A stretch of 60,867 bases of DNA from Pseudomonadota bacterium (lineage in GTDB: Bacteria > Pseudomonadota > Gammaproteobacteria > Pseudomonadales > Pseudomonadaceae). Below, one piece after another: positions 34,978-43,563 of the stretch. Under the pieces are notes generated by a model that was given only the letters and a program-made list of their open reading frames with translations, was not told the origin of the DNA and made no database searches. Numbering within the stretch: position 1 is the stretch's first letter; each line of letters begins with the position of its first letter. The DNA is taken from contig JAEYXX010000139.1 of the NCBI GenBank assembly GCA_023431055.1, positions 1 through 60,867 on the forward strand. The letters are read 5' to 3'. A program made the translations under genes and the position numbers.

Positions 34978-36564
34978 CTATCGGCGCAGCACCAGATAGA
35001 GCCCGCCACCGACCATCAGCCAGGCGGGCCAGGCGGCCAGCAGCGGTGCCAGGCCTTGAAGGGTGCCGGCGCCGATCAGTGCAGCGCCGAGCAGGCGCAG
35101 CGGCCATTGGTCGCGGTTGGGGCGCTGTTCTTCTCGTTGCTGCGATCTCTGCAGGCGTTCCAGGGTATCGCGGGCGATCTGCGACAGGTGCGGCACTTGC
35201 TCGGCCTGTTGCTGCAGGTTGCGTAGCAGGTGCAGCGGGCTGATGCGCTCGCGCATCCACCGTTCGAGGTAGGGCTGGGCAGTGCTCCACAGGTCCAGAT
35301 CCGGATACAGCTGGCGGCCCAGGCCTTCGATATTAAGCAGGGTCTTCTGCAGCAGTACCAGCTGCGGCTGCACTTCCATGTTGAAGCGACGCGCGGTCTG
35401 GAACAGGCGCAGCAGCAACTGGCCGAAAGAGATGTCCTTCAGCGGCTTTTCGAAAATAGGCTCGCACACGGTGCGGATGGCCGCCTCGAATTCGTTGACC
35501 TTGGTTTCTGCCGGTACCCAACCCGAGTCGATGTGCAGCTGCGCGACCTTGCGGTAGTCACGCTTGAAGAAAGCCAGCAGGTTGCGCGCCAGGTAGTCCT
35601 GGTCCTCGTCGGTGAGGCTGCCGACGATGCCGCAGTCGATGGCGATGTACTGTGGGCTCCAGGGCGTGCGCGTGCTGACGAAGATATTGCCAGGGTGCAT
35701 GTCGGCGTGGAAGAAACTGTCGCGGAACACCTGGGTGAAGAATATCTCCACGCCGCGTTCGGCCAGCAGCTTCATGTCGGTGCGCTGGTCGGCCAGGGTG
35801 GCCAGGTCGGTCACTGGGATGCCGTAGATGCGCTCCATGACCAGTACCTGGTGGCGGCACAGGTCCCAGTAAACCTGCGGCACGTAGAGCAGTGGCGAAC
35901 CTTCGAAGTTGCGCCGCAGCTGGCTGGCGTTGGCCGCCTCGCGCAGCAGGTCGAGCTCGTCGTAGATGGTCTTCTCGTAGTCGCTGACCACCTCCACCGG
36001 ATGCAGGCGGCGGGCATCGGCAGAGGCCCTTTCGGCGATGCGGGCGATCAGAAACAGCCAGGCCAGGTCCTGGCGGATCACCGGTTTGAGGCCGGGGCGT
36101 ACTACCTTGACCACCACTTCCTCGCCGGTCTTGAGCTGCGCGGCGTGGACCTGAGCCACCGAGGCCGAGGCCAGCGGCTGGCTGTCGAAGCGGGCGAACA
36201 CTTCGCTCACCGGCGCGCCCAGCTGGCGCTCGATCAGGGCGATCGCCTGATCCTCGGGGAACGGCGGCACGCGGTCCTGCAGGTGCGCCAGTTCGTCGGC
36301 GATGTCCGGTGGCAGCAGATCGCGACGGGTGGACAGCAGCTGACCGAACTTGATGAAGATCGGCCCCAGATCCTCGAGGGCCAGGCGCAGGCGCGCGCCG
36401 CGTGACAGCGCCAGCGGCTTGCGCGGCAGCCAGCGCCAGGGCAGCAGCCAGGACAGCGCGCGCAGCCAGAAGGGCAGCGGCAGCTCGAAGAGCATTTCGT
36501 CCAGTTGATAGCGGATCACTACGCGCTGGATGCGCAGCAGACGGCGAACGGCAAGCAGCTTCAT
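34978..36564 (-). CDS. ubiB: Ubiquinone biosynthesis atypical kinase/ATPase
   Basis: A 528-residue UbiB/ADCK protein. The KxGQ motif is present as [23 protein letters not shown] (near 70-92), the alanine-rich loop as [11 protein letters not shown], and the kinase-like [12 protein letters not shown] (catalytic HxD-N) and [10 protein letters not shown] (metal-binding D) follow. Two hydrophobic segments at the C-terminus anchor it to the inner membrane. It supports assembly or lipid extraction in coenzyme Q biosynthesis. Its ATG overlaps the ubiJ stop (ATGA). Confidence 0.95.
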   Translation of the reverse strand: MKLLAVRRLLRIQRVVIRYQLDEMLFELPLPFWLRALSWLLPWRWLPRKPLALSRGARLRLALEDLGPIFIKFGQLLSTRRDLLPPDIADELAHLQDRVPPFPEDQAIALIERQLGAPVSEVFARFDSQPLASASVAQVHAAQLKTGEEVVVKVVRPGLKPVIRQDLAWLFLIARIAERASADARRLHPVEVVSDYEKTIYDELDLLREAANASQLRRNFEGSPLLYVPQVYWDLCRHQVLVMERIYGIPVTDLATLADQRTDMKLLAERGVEIFFTQVFRDSFFHADMHPGNIFVSTRTPWSPQYIAIDCGIVGSLTDEDQDYLARNLLAFFKRDYRKVAQLHIDSGWVPAETKVNEFEAAIRTVCEPIFEKPLKDISFGQLLLRLFQTARRFNMEVQPQLVLLQKTLLNIEGLGRQLYPDLDLWSTAQPYLERWMRERISPLHLLRNLQQQAEQVPHLSQIARDTLERLQRSQQREEQRPNRDQWPLRLLGAALIGAGTLQGLAPLLAAWPAWLMVGGGLYLVLRR

Positions 36565-37178
36565 GCGTCGGGCTTATGGGCAGAAGTGAGGCGCTCGATG
36601 CGTGCTTCCAGGCGGTCGAGGGCGAGTTTCAGTTGGTCCAGCTCGGCGAAGCGCACATCGGCTTCGCGCTGGCCCACCAGGGTTCGTGATTCTTCGGCCA
36701 GGTAGTCGGCCAGATCCTGCCTGAGGCTGGCGGCGCCGTTGCTGGCCAGGTTCACCCGGCTGCGCAGATGGCCGGCGAGCAGGGTGGTGGCCACCGGGCC
36801 GAGCCAGCGCGAGACTTCGTATTCCCAGTCCAGCTCCAGATCCTGCAGGACGCCGGCCAGTTGCAGCAACACGGCGCTGTCGCCATCGAGCGATACTTCC
36901 GGGCGATGCAGCACGGCGGTCTTCTCGCGGCTCAGGGCCAGGCGCGCCAGGCTGGCAGCCGGTGCTGTCAGCGTACAGTCGGCGGGCGCATGCCACTGCG
37001 CAGCCAGCTGCAGGCCATCGCCGCTGGGCAGGATATACAGCTCAAGTGCCGGGCTCTGGCAGCGCACGGCGATAACCTTGCCGCTGAGTGCCTGCAGACG
37101 CGGCAAGGCCGTACCATCGAGGCGCAGGACGCGGTTGAGGCCCGTCTCGACGCCGGCCAGCAAACCCGTGATGAGCAT
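36561..37178 (-). CDS. ubiJ: Ubiquinone biosynthesis accessory factor (SCP2 domain)
   Basis: A 205-residue UbiJ. An N-terminal SCP2 lipid-binding domain (residues ~15-115) is followed by helical, charged segments ending in a coiled coil ([35 protein letters not shown]). UbiJ scaffolds the hydroxylation/methylation complex with UbiK. It lies between ubiE and ubiB with a one-base overlap to ubiE (TAATG) and a four-base overlap to ubiB. Confidence 0.93.
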   Translation of the reverse strand: MLITGLLAGVETGLNRVLRLDGTALPRLQALSGKVIAVRCQSPALELYILPSGDGLQLAAQWHAPADCTLTAPAASLARLALSREKTAVLHRPEVSLDGDSAVLLQLAGVLQDLELDWEYEVSRWLGPVATTLLAGHLRSRVNLASNGAASLRQDLADYLAEESRTLVGQREADVRFAELDQLKLALDRLEARIERLTSAHKPDA

Positions 37179-37948
37179 TAAGGCTTGATGCCTCTGTGCA
37201 GGGCGACGATGCCGCCGGTCATGTTGTGGTAAGTGACGCGCTCGAAGCCGGCGTCGACCATCATCGCCTTGAGGGTTTCCTGATCCGGGTGCATGCGGAT
37301 CGACTCGGCGAGGTAGCGGTAGCTGTCCGAGTCATTGGTGATCAGCTTGCCGGCCAGCGGCATGAAGCTGAACGAGTAGGTGTCGTAAGCCTTGGCCAGT
37401 AATGGGTTGCCGGGCTTGGAGAACTCCAGCACCAGCAGCCGCCCGCCCGGCTTGAGCACGCGCAGCATGGAGCGCAGGGCGTCTTCCTTGTGCGTTACGT
37501 TGCGCAGGCCGAAGGCGATGGTGACCACGTCGAAGTGGTTGTCGGGGAAGGGCAGCTTCTCGGCGTCGGCCTGGACGAACTGCACGTTGCCGGCCACGCC
37601 CTTGTCCAGCAGGCGATCACGACCGACCTTGAGCATGGAGTCGTTGATGTCGGCCAGCACCACTTCGCCGGTCGGACCGACTAGGCTGGAGAATTTGCGC
37701 GTCAGGTCACCGGTACCGCCGGCGATATCCAGCACGCGATTGCCCGGGCGAACACCTGACAGCTCGATGGTGAAGCGCTTCCACAGGCGGTGCAGGCCGC
37801 CGGACAGCACGTCGTTCATCAGGTCGTACTTGGCCGCCACCGAGTGAAAGACTTCGGCTACCTTTTCCGCCTTCTGGCTTTCCGGCACGTCCTGGAAACC
37901 GAAGTGAGTGGTGGGTTCCTGCTCCTGGGCCTTGCGTGGATCGCTCAT
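37178..37948 (-). CDS. ubiE: Demethylmenaquinone/2-polyprenyl-6-methoxybenzoquinol methyltransferase
   Basis: A 256-residue SAM methyltransferase. The SAM motif [12 protein letters not shown] is at about residues 76-87, with UbiE signatures [18 protein letters not shown] and NFxTHKED-like [34 protein letters not shown]. Start chosen at [10 protein letters not shown] (37948), preceded by GGTGAGAG; the open frame extends upstream without support. First gene of the nine-gene operon and divergent from the PHA-associated gene at 38096. Confidence 0.95.
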   Translation of the reverse strand: MSDPRKAQEQEPTTHFGFQDVPESQKAEKVAEVFHSVAAKYDLMNDVLSGGLHRLWKRFTIELSGVRPGNRVLDIAGGTGDLTRKFSSLVGPTGEVVLADINDSMLKVGRDRLLDKGVAGNVQFVQADAEKLPFPDNHFDVVTIAFGLRNVTHKEDALRSMLRVLKPGGRLLVLEFSKPGNPLLAKAYDTYSFSFMPLAGKLITNDSDSYRYLAESIRMHPDQETLKAMMVDAGFERVTYHNMTGGIVALHRGIKP

Positions 37949-37978
37949 GTCGCTCTCACCGGATAGAAAACCGCCCCA

Positions 37979-38007
37979 TTCTAAAGCTGCATGCGGTCTT
38001 TGTCTTG
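37979..38007 (-). promoter_or_regulatory. Possible sigma-70 promoter of ubiE
   Basis: On the minus strand AAGACA and TAGAAT are 17 bases apart, with TAGAAT (37979-37984) about 30 bases before the ubiE ATG. The -35 is weak, so this is a suggestion only. Confidence 0.3.
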
Positions 38008-38095
38008 CTCGGGTGCCCGGTCGTGCGGTGGGCTGGTAGAGTGATGTGACCTCATGCCGCAGCGTCGCGGCGCGCTGCCCGTTCAAGGAGTTGCC

Positions 38096-38371
38096 ATGTC
38101 CCGTATTCGTGTCGAACGATCTCATTCCCTCGGCCGCGAAGCCGCCCGTGAAAAGGCCGAGCGCCTGGCCGAGCGCCTGGCCAGCGAGTACGACGTGCGC
38201 TACCGCTGGAACGGCGACACCCTGGAGTTCAAGCGCAGCGGCGCCGACGGCAGCATCGCAGTCGGTGAAGATACCGTGCGTGTGGAGCTCAAGCTCGGGC
38301 TGCTGCTGTCGCCCATGGGCGGCATGATCCAGCGCGAGATCGAGCAGGTCTTGGATAAGTCGTTGGTGTGA
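38096..38371 (+). CDS. Polyhydroxyalkanoic acid system (PHA_gran_rgn) family protein
   Basis: A 91-residue basic protein of the PF09650 family ([38 protein letters not shown]; ending [21 protein letters not shown]). AAGGAG lies five bases before the ATG. It is found between ubiE and the phasin genes in Pseudomonas and is associated with PHA loci, but its molecular role is not established. A divergent promoter region of about 147 bases separates it from ubiE. Confidence 0.87.
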   Translation: MSRIRVERSHSLGREAAREKAERLAERLASEYDVRYRWNGDTLEFKRSGADGSIAVGEDTVRVELKLGLLLSPMGGMIQREIEQVLDKSLV

Positions 38372-38372
38372 A

Positions 38373-38455
38373 GAGGCCGCAGGCTACAGGCGGCAGGTAA
38401 GAGCAAAAGCAATTCGCTACGCTGCTTGGCCTGAAGCCTGAAGCCTGAAGCCGCT
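38373..38455. repeat. GCAGGCTACAGGC / GCCTGAAGCC element
   Basis: CCGCAGGCTACAGGCGGCAGG on the left and GGCCTGAAGCCTGAAGCCTGAAGCCG on the right, with a short tandem GCCTGAA repeat. It relates to the heptamer-repeat elements at 45916, 51743 and 58086. It lies directly before the phaI promoter region. Confidence 0.65.
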
Positions 38456-38456
38456 C

Positions 38457-38474
38457 TTAGTATGTGATTTCTAA
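38457..38474. promoter_or_regulatory. Candidate PhaD operator upstream of phaI
   Basis: TTAGTA-N6-TTCTAA, with TTAG/CTAA outer arms, lies 77 bases before phaI. The same 18-base architecture, TTAGAA-N6-TTCTAA, lies upstream of phaC1. PhaD of P. putida is known to act at both of these promoters. The assignment to PhaD is inference. Confidence 0.55.
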
Positions 38475-38550
38475 TTTTTCTCCCTAGTGTGTACCCAAGC
38501 CTGCAAACCGTGGGCGTTTCCGCTAACTGTCAAAGCGCGTGAGGTGCACC

Positions 38551-38997
38551 ATGTCGAAAGTTGCCGTGAAGAAAAAAGTCGAAGCCGTGGTCGAAGACAA
38601 GGCCGGTCTGTTCGACGACGTGAAGGGCTACGCCCGCAAGATCTACCTCGCCGGCCTGGGCGCCTACGCCAAGGCGGGTGCCGAGGGCGCCGAGTATTTC
38701 AAGGAGCTGGTCAAGGCCGGTGAGGGCGTCGAGAGCAAAGGCAAGAAACTGGTCGACGAGCAGGTCGAGGCCGCCAATAGCCAGATCGAATCGGTCAAGC
38801 AGTCGGTCAATTCCAATGTCACCAGCGTTAAAGGCAAGGTCGAAGTTCAACTCGACAAGATCGAGAAGGCTTTCGATACTCGTGTGGCTTCCGCTCTGAA
38901 CCGTATCGGCATTCCGTCCAAGCAGGATGTTGAAGCGCTGTCTGCTAAGCTGGATGAGCTGAGCGCGTTGCTCGAGCATGTCGCGCGTACCAAATAA
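38551..38997 (+). CDS. phaI: Phasin PhaI
   Basis: A 148-residue phasin. Lys-rich start, then the granule-binding helix DVKGYARKIYLAGLGAYAKAGAEGAEYFKELVKAGEGVE, and a C-terminal heptad region (LSAKLDELSALLEHVARTK). It coats medium-chain PHA granules. GAGG lies about seven bases before the ATG at 38551. phaF follows ten bases after the stop, so both are one operon, convergent with phaC1ZC2D. Confidence 0.93.
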   Translation: MSKVAVKKKVEAVVEDKAGLFDDVKGYARKIYLAGLGAYAKAGAEGAEYFKELVKAGEGVESKGKKLVDEQVEAANSQIESVKQSVNSNVTSVKGKVEVQLDKIEKAFDTRVASALNRIGIPSKQDVEALSAKLDELSALLEHVARTK

Positions 38998-39007
38998 GGA
39001 GATCAGG

Positions 39008-39883
39008 ATGGCTGTTAAGAAGAAAACCGAGAAACAGACCAGCTCCTGGATCGGCGAGGTCGAGAAATACTCGCGTCAGATCTGGTTGGCAGGCTTGGGC
39101 GCTTATTCCAAGGTCAGCAAGGACGGCACCAAGCTGTTCGACACGCTGGTCAAGGACGGCGAAAAGGCCGAGAAGCTGGCCAAGAGCGAAGTCGACAAAC
39201 AGGTCGATGCGGTGAAAGCCGGTGTCGGCTCCAAGGTCGGCTCTGCCAAGTCCAAGGTCGACGAGGTCAAGGGCAAGGCGATCGGCAAGTGGAGCGAGCT
39301 GGAAGAGGCGTTCGACAAGCGTTTGAACAATGCCATCTCGCGTCTGGGTGTGCCCAGCCGCAATGAGGTCAAGGCATTGAACGACAAGGTCGACAGTCTG
39401 ACCAAGCAGCTGGAGAAAATCACCGGTGTGTCGGCCAAGTCGGTCGCCAAGCCCGCTGCCAAAGCTGCGCCTAAACCTGCTGCCAAAGCCGCCGCCAAGC
39501 CGGCTGCAAAAGCAGCTGCCAAACCTGCAGCGAAGCCTGCTGCCAAAGCTGCAGCCAAGCCAGCCGCGAAACCAGCCGCTGCTAAGGCTGCCGCGAAGCC
39601 TGCCGCTGCAAAACCGGCCGCCAAGCCGGCAGCCAAGGCCGCAGCGAAGCCCGCTGCCAAGCCAGCCGCTGCAGCCAAGCCTGCGACCGCCGCCAAGCCG
39701 GCAGTGGCCAAACCAGCCGCGAAACCCGCTGCAGCGAAGAAACCGGCGGCGAAAAAGCCAGCTGCGCCCAAGGCCGCTGCACCGAAGCCGGCAGCACCGG
39801 CTCCGGCCCCGACGGTCGCTGCGACCCCGGCAGTTGCACCGGCTCCGGCAGCTACTCCGGCAACTCCCGCCGGCTCGTCCTGA
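39008..39883 (+). CDS. phaF: Phasin/nucleoid-associated protein PhaF
   Basis: A 291-residue two-domain protein. The N-terminal half is a phasin helix homologous to PhaI (EKYSRQIWLAGLGAYSKVSKDGTKLFDTLVKDG). The C-terminal half (from about residue 145) is a histone H1-like tail of AAKPA repeats that binds DNA, tethering granules to the nucleoid in P. putida. The ATG at 39008 follows AGGAGATCAGG. The tail makes the protein longer than the roughly 255 residues I recall for P. putida. A strong terminator follows. Confidence 0.94.
   Translation: MAVKKKTEKQTSSWIGEVEKYSRQIWLAGLGAYSKVSKDGTKLFDTLVKDGEKAEKLAKSEVDKQVDAVKAGVGSKVGSAKSKVDEVKGKAIGKWSELEEAFDKRLNNAISRLGVPSRNEVKALNDKVDSLTKQLEKITGVSAKSVAKPAAKAAPKPAAKAAAKPAAKAAAKPAAKPAAKAAAKPAAKPAAAKAAAKPAAAKPAAKPAAKAAAKPAAKPAAAAKPATAAKPAVAKPAAKPAAAKKPAAKKPAAPKAAAPKPAAPAPAPTVAATPAVAPAPAATPATPAGSS
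39447..39780 (+). repeat. Imperfect AAKPA-coding repeats in phaF
   Basis: About 330 bases of degenerate repeats built from GCC/GCT-AAG/AAA-CC(N)-GC(N) codons, encoding a basic Ala/Lys/Pro tail. Synonymous variation between units shows old, diverged repeats rather than a fresh expansion. Confidence 0.8.
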
Positions 39884-39897
39884 GTTTCGCGGGAACT

Positions 39898-39930
39898 AAA
39901 ACGCCCGGCCTGGTGCCGGGCGTTTTCATT
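39898..39930. terminator. Bidirectional terminator between phaF and phaD
   Basis: Stem ACGCCCGGC (39901-39909) pairs with GCCGGGCGT (39915-39923) around CTGGT, flanked by A run and T4. It suits both converging operons. Confidence 0.9.
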
Positions 39931-39966
39931 TCAGGCCATAAGTGGCCGAGCAGCTGCGGATGGGCG

Positions 39967-40581
39967 TCAGGCCTCCAGATAACGCTGCGCCAGGTGCTCG
40001 ACGGTGCCGCGTGATGGCTGGTTCAGGTGCGGCGCGACCAGCATCATGATCTGGTACACCACCAGGCGTACTTCTCCCTCCTGATCGAGGATGCGCTGAT
40101 AGTCGAGGGAGAACAGCAGGGTCAGGGTGATCTGCTCGACCAGTTGGCCGAGCGCCTGGGTGTCGCTGTTCAGTTGCCCACCCGCCATCAGGCGGGCGAG
40201 CAGGGCTGCCAGGGTGCGTTTCAGCGCATTCAGCCAGTGGCGAATGCCGCGCGCCAGTTTCGGCAGCCGTCCGGCCAGGTTGGACATGTCCTGGAACAGG
40301 AAGCGGTACTGCGACAGGCGTTCGACGATCAGGTGCAGGAACAGCCAGTAGTCCTCGACATCCAGTTCGGCCTCGGCAGGCGGGTCGAGCAACGGCGCCA
40401 TCTCGCTCTGGAAGCGCTCGAACAGTTCCAGTACCAGCGGTTCCTTGCCGTGGAAGTGGTAGTAGAGGTTGCCCGGGCTGATCTCCAGTTCGTTGGCGAT
40501 CTCCAGGGTGGAGACGTTGGGCTCGCCCTGCTCGTTGAACAGCTGCAGGGCGGCTTGCAGAATGCGTTCGCGGGTTTTCAT
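39967..40581 (-). CDS. phaD: PhaD, TetR-like regulator of PHA genes
   Basis: A 204-residue TetR-family protein. The N-terminal helix-turn-helix is MKTRERILQAALQLFNEQGEPNVSTLEIANELEISPGNLYYHFHGKE (residues 1-47). The C-terminal helical domain binds an acyl-CoA-type effector in P. putida, where PhaD activates phaC1 and phaI. Last gene of the phaC1ZC2D cluster. Confidence 0.93.
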   Translation of the reverse strand: MKTRERILQAALQLFNEQGEPNVSTLEIANELEISPGNLYYHFHGKEPLVLELFERFQSEMAPLLDPPAEAELDVEDYWLFLHLIVERLSQYRFLFQDMSNLAGRLPKLARGIRHWLNALKRTLAALLARLMAGGQLNSDTQALGQLVEQITLTLLFSLDYQRILDQEGEVRLVVYQIMMLVAPHLNQPSRGTVEHLAQRYLEA

Positions 40582-40651
40582 CCTTGGCTTCTTGTTCGAC
40601 TGAGCGCGAAGAGCTGACGATAACCGGCCGCTGCGCTGCCGGCCATCGCTT

Positions 40652-42334
40652 TCAGCGGATATGCACGTAGGTGCCCGGTGCCGCCTCCATGGCCGGATGG
40701 TTCTGGTTGCCCAGCGCCATCAGGGTTTCCCGCTGCTCGCCGGAGCGCGCCTGAATCCACTCCAGCCACTGTGGCCACCAACTGCCCTGTTGATGCTGGG
40801 CGTCGTGGTACCAGGCGCGCGGGTCGGAGGTGAGCCTGGTGTTCTCGTAGTAGTTGGCCTTGGGGTTGCCCGGCGGGTTGAGAATGCTCTGGATGTGGCC
40901 GCTGTTGGAGAGGATGAAACGGCGGTTGCCGCCGAGCAGCAGGGTCGAGCGATAGACCGCGTCCCAGGGCGTGATGTGATCGTTGATGCCGGCCACGCTG
41001 AAGCTGTCGACGTTGACCTTGGCCAGGTCGACCGGCGTACCGCAGACCTCCAGGCCGCCGGCACGGCTGAGTGGGTTGTGCTTGAAGAAGTCGATCAGGT
41101 CGCCATGTAGGGCAGCGGGCAGGCGGGTGTTGTCGTTGTTCCAGTAGAGGATGTCGAACGCCGGTGGCTGCTTGCCGAGCAGGTAGTTGTTGATCCAGTA
41201 GTTCCAGATCAGGTCGTTGGGGCGCATCCAGGCGAACACCCTGGCCATGTCGCGGCCATCGAGCACGCCTTGCTGGTAGGAGCGGCGCTTGGCCGATTCG
41301 AGGGTTTCCTCATCGGCGAAGAGCATCGCCGGGCTGTCGATCTGGCTGTCGAGCAGGCTGACCATGTAAGTGGCGCTGGCAACCTTGCGCAATTGTCGAC
41401 GCGCTTGCAGGTGGCCTTGCAGGGCGGCGATGGTCAGGCCGCCGGCGCAGGCACCGAGCAGGTTGACGTCCTTGCTGCCGGTGATGGCGCGGCAGGCGTC
41501 GACGGCTTCCTCGACCGCCTGCACATAGCTCGACAGGCCCCATTCGCGGTGCCGTGGATCGGGGTTGCGCCAGCTGATCATGAAGGTCTGCAGGCCGTTC
41601 TTCAGTGCGTACTGGACGAAGCTCTTGTCGTTGGACAGATCGAAGATGTAGTACTTGTTGATCTGCGGCGGCACGATCAACAGCGGGCGCAGGTACTGCT
41701 TTTCGCTCATCGGCTTGTACTGGATCAGCTCCAGCAACTCGTTGCGAAACACCACGGCGCCGGGTGTGCAGGCGAGATTTCGGCCGACCTCGAAGGCGTG
41801 CTTGCTGACCTGGCTGGGCAGGCCGTCGTTATGCAGCAGGTCGTCGAGCAGGTGGCGCAGGCCCTTGAAGGCACTGCTGCCGCCGGTGTTGAACAGCTCC
41901 TTCACCGCCTGCGGATTGAGCGGGCTGTTGGATGGCGACAGCGCGTCGCTCATCAGCGAGGCGAGAAAGCGTGCGCGGGCGCGATCATCGGCCGACAGGT
42001 CGCTATCGTCGATCCACGCCGCCAGTTGTTTCTGCCACGCCAGGTAGGCCTGCAGGCTGCGTCGATAGAAGGGGTTGAGGTGCCAGGTCGGATCGGCGAA
42101 ACGCGCATCCTGCGGGTTGACCTTGTGCAGCGTGTCGCCGAGCAGCACGCGGCCCAGCTGGCCGCCGAAGGCCAGCAGATGCCGGCCGCTGCGGACTGGA
42201 TTCTTCAGGCTCTGGGCGGCCAGCAGGCGCATGGTCGATAACAGATCGCGCCCGCGTACGCCCACTACTGCGCTTTGGGCATTCATGAAGGTGGCAGGTG
42301 CCGGCAGTGAGGCCGGGTTCGACTTGTCTCGCAT
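40652..42334 (-). CDS. phaC2: Class II PHA synthase 2
   Basis: A 560-residue PHA synthase. The lipase-like box GACAGG holds the catalytic cysteine at about residue 296, with Asp in NDHITPWD and His in SNSGHIQSILNPPGN completing the triad. The start MRDKSNPASLPAPATFMNAQ matches known PhaC2 starts and gives 560 residues; a GTG/ATG seven codons upstream is less likely. It polymerises 3-hydroxyacyl-CoA of medium chain length. Confidence 0.95.
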   Translation of the reverse strand: MRDKSNPASLPAPATFMNAQSAVVGVRGRDLLSTMRLLAAQSLKNPVRSGRHLLAFGGQLGRVLLGDTLHKVNPQDARFADPTWHLNPFYRRSLQAYLAWQKQLAAWIDDSDLSADDRARARFLASLMSDALSPSNSPLNPQAVKELFNTGGSSAFKGLRHLLDDLLHNDGLPSQVSKHAFEVGRNLACTPGAVVFRNELLELIQYKPMSEKQYLRPLLIVPPQINKYYIFDLSNDKSFVQYALKNGLQTFMISWRNPDPRHREWGLSSYVQAVEEAVDACRAITGSKDVNLLGACAGGLTIAALQGHLQARRQLRKVASATYMVSLLDSQIDSPAMLFADEETLESAKRRSYQQGVLDGRDMARVFAWMRPNDLIWNYWINNYLLGKQPPAFDILYWNNDNTRLPAALHGDLIDFFKHNPLSRAGGLEVCGTPVDLAKVNVDSFSVAGINDHITPWDAVYRSTLLLGGNRRFILSNSGHIQSILNPPGNPKANYYENTRLTSDPRAWYHDAQHQQGSWWPQWLEWIQARSGEQRETLMALGNQNHPAMEAAPGTYVHIR

Positions 42335-42496
42335 GGTGTAACACTCCATCGTCAAACCGCCTGGCAGATCGTCGCAACGACCTGCAAGAGACTTTCATGG
42401 CGCGGACTGCCTGACGCGCGCCTTGTACTTGTGTCGGGTGTGCAGCAAGCCCTGTACCAGGCGCACGGGAAGTGCATTGCAGAGCGCCTGTGGAAA

Positions 42497-42523
42497 ATCG
42501 AAGGGGCCGTGATAGGCCCCTTT
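42497..42523 (-). terminator. Possible terminator between phaZ and phaC2
   Basis: AAGGGGCC (42501-42508) pairs with GGCCCCTT (42515-42522) around GTGATA. On the minus strand the hairpin is followed by a T-rich stretch (CGATTTTCC). It lies 40 bases after the phaZ stop in transcription order, so it could reduce read-through into phaC2. Confidence 0.6.
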
Positions 42524-42561
42524 GTCGAGCATGCAGAACATTGCGCACCAAACCGGTGCCG

Positions 42562-43419
42562 TCAATGCTGGCGCACGGGGGTGGGTTGCGGGTGCATCAC
42601 CGCACGTTGCCGCTCCTCCTCGAGGAACTTCATGATGATCGGCGCCACCGCTTCGGCGCGGGTCACCAGAAACAGGTGGCCGTCGTCGATGATGTGCAGC
42701 TCCGAGTTGGGGATGCGCCAGGCCAGCAGGCGCATGTTGATCAGCGGAATCAGCGGGTCGTCGTCGCCGGCCATGATCAGCGTGGGTTGGCGAATCTTGT
42801 GCAGCCAGTGGATGCTGGTCCAGCCGAGGCCGGCGAACAGCTGCCAGTAGTAGCCCATCTTGCCGCCCGAGCGCACCTTGCTGGCGTGCGCCATGGCCAG
42901 TTTAGGGTCGCGACGGAAGGCTCCGCCGTAGATGTCCGGAGCGATGCGCACGCCATATGACGGTTGCACGTAGCGCCGCGGACTGGCCATGCGCCAGAGC
43001 ACTTTGGGCTTGCCCGGCACCATCACCGCACCGGCCGAGGTGGCGGCAAGGATCAGCTTCTTGCAGCGTTCCGGATAGTCGTGGGCGAACTGTTGGGCCA
43101 GGGCGCCGCCCCAGGACACGCCGATGGCATTGACCTGGCCGTAGTCGAGGTAATCGAGCATGCGCGCCGCCAGCTTGGCCAGACCCGGGAAGCGGTAGGG
43201 CGTGGCCGGGGTCGATGAGCCGCCGACGCCAGGGACGTCGAAGGCGATGATTTCCAGCTCCGGATCCAGGGCGGCGACGAAGGGCATCACCAGCTCCAGG
43301 TTGGCACCGATGCCGTTGAAGATCAGCAGCGGCACCAACTGGCTGTTGCCCGGCCGAACCGCGGTGCGGATGGTCTGCCCATCGAGATCGATGGTGCGGA
43401 ATACGAATGGTTGCGGCAT
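42562..43419 (-). CDS. phaZ: Intracellular PHA depolymerase
   Basis: A 285-residue alpha/beta-hydrolase. The nucleophile box GVSWGG places Ser at 102, as in P. putida PhaZ; Asp in AGDDDPLIP and His in HIIDDGHLFLV (near 246) complete the triad. It releases hydroxy acids from stored polymer. It lies between the two synthase genes, the normal class II order. Confidence 0.95.
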   Translation of the reverse strand: MPQPFVFRTIDLDGQTIRTAVRPGNSQLVPLLIFNGIGANLELVMPFVAALDPELEIIAFDVPGVGGSSTPATPYRFPGLAKLAARMLDYLDYGQVNAIGVSWGGALAQQFAHDYPERCKKLILAATSAGAVMVPGKPKVLWRMASPRRYVQPSYGVRIAPDIYGGAFRRDPKLAMAHASKVRSGGKMGYYWQLFAGLGWTSIHWLHKIRQPTLIMAGDDDPLIPLINMRLLAWRIPNSELHIIDDGHLFLVTRAEAVAPIIMKFLEEERQRAVMHPQPTPVRQH

Positions 43420-43563
43420 GGGCGCAGCCCCTGTGGAGTTGAGCGCTGGAGATGGCCGTCCGGGCTGCCTCCAGAATTACCAGGATGAAAACCTGGTTAG
43501 CCACGGCCTGGCTGGCGCGTGGCGTGCGGCACTTCCCGGTGCCGCTGCGGTTGAGGTGGGTGA

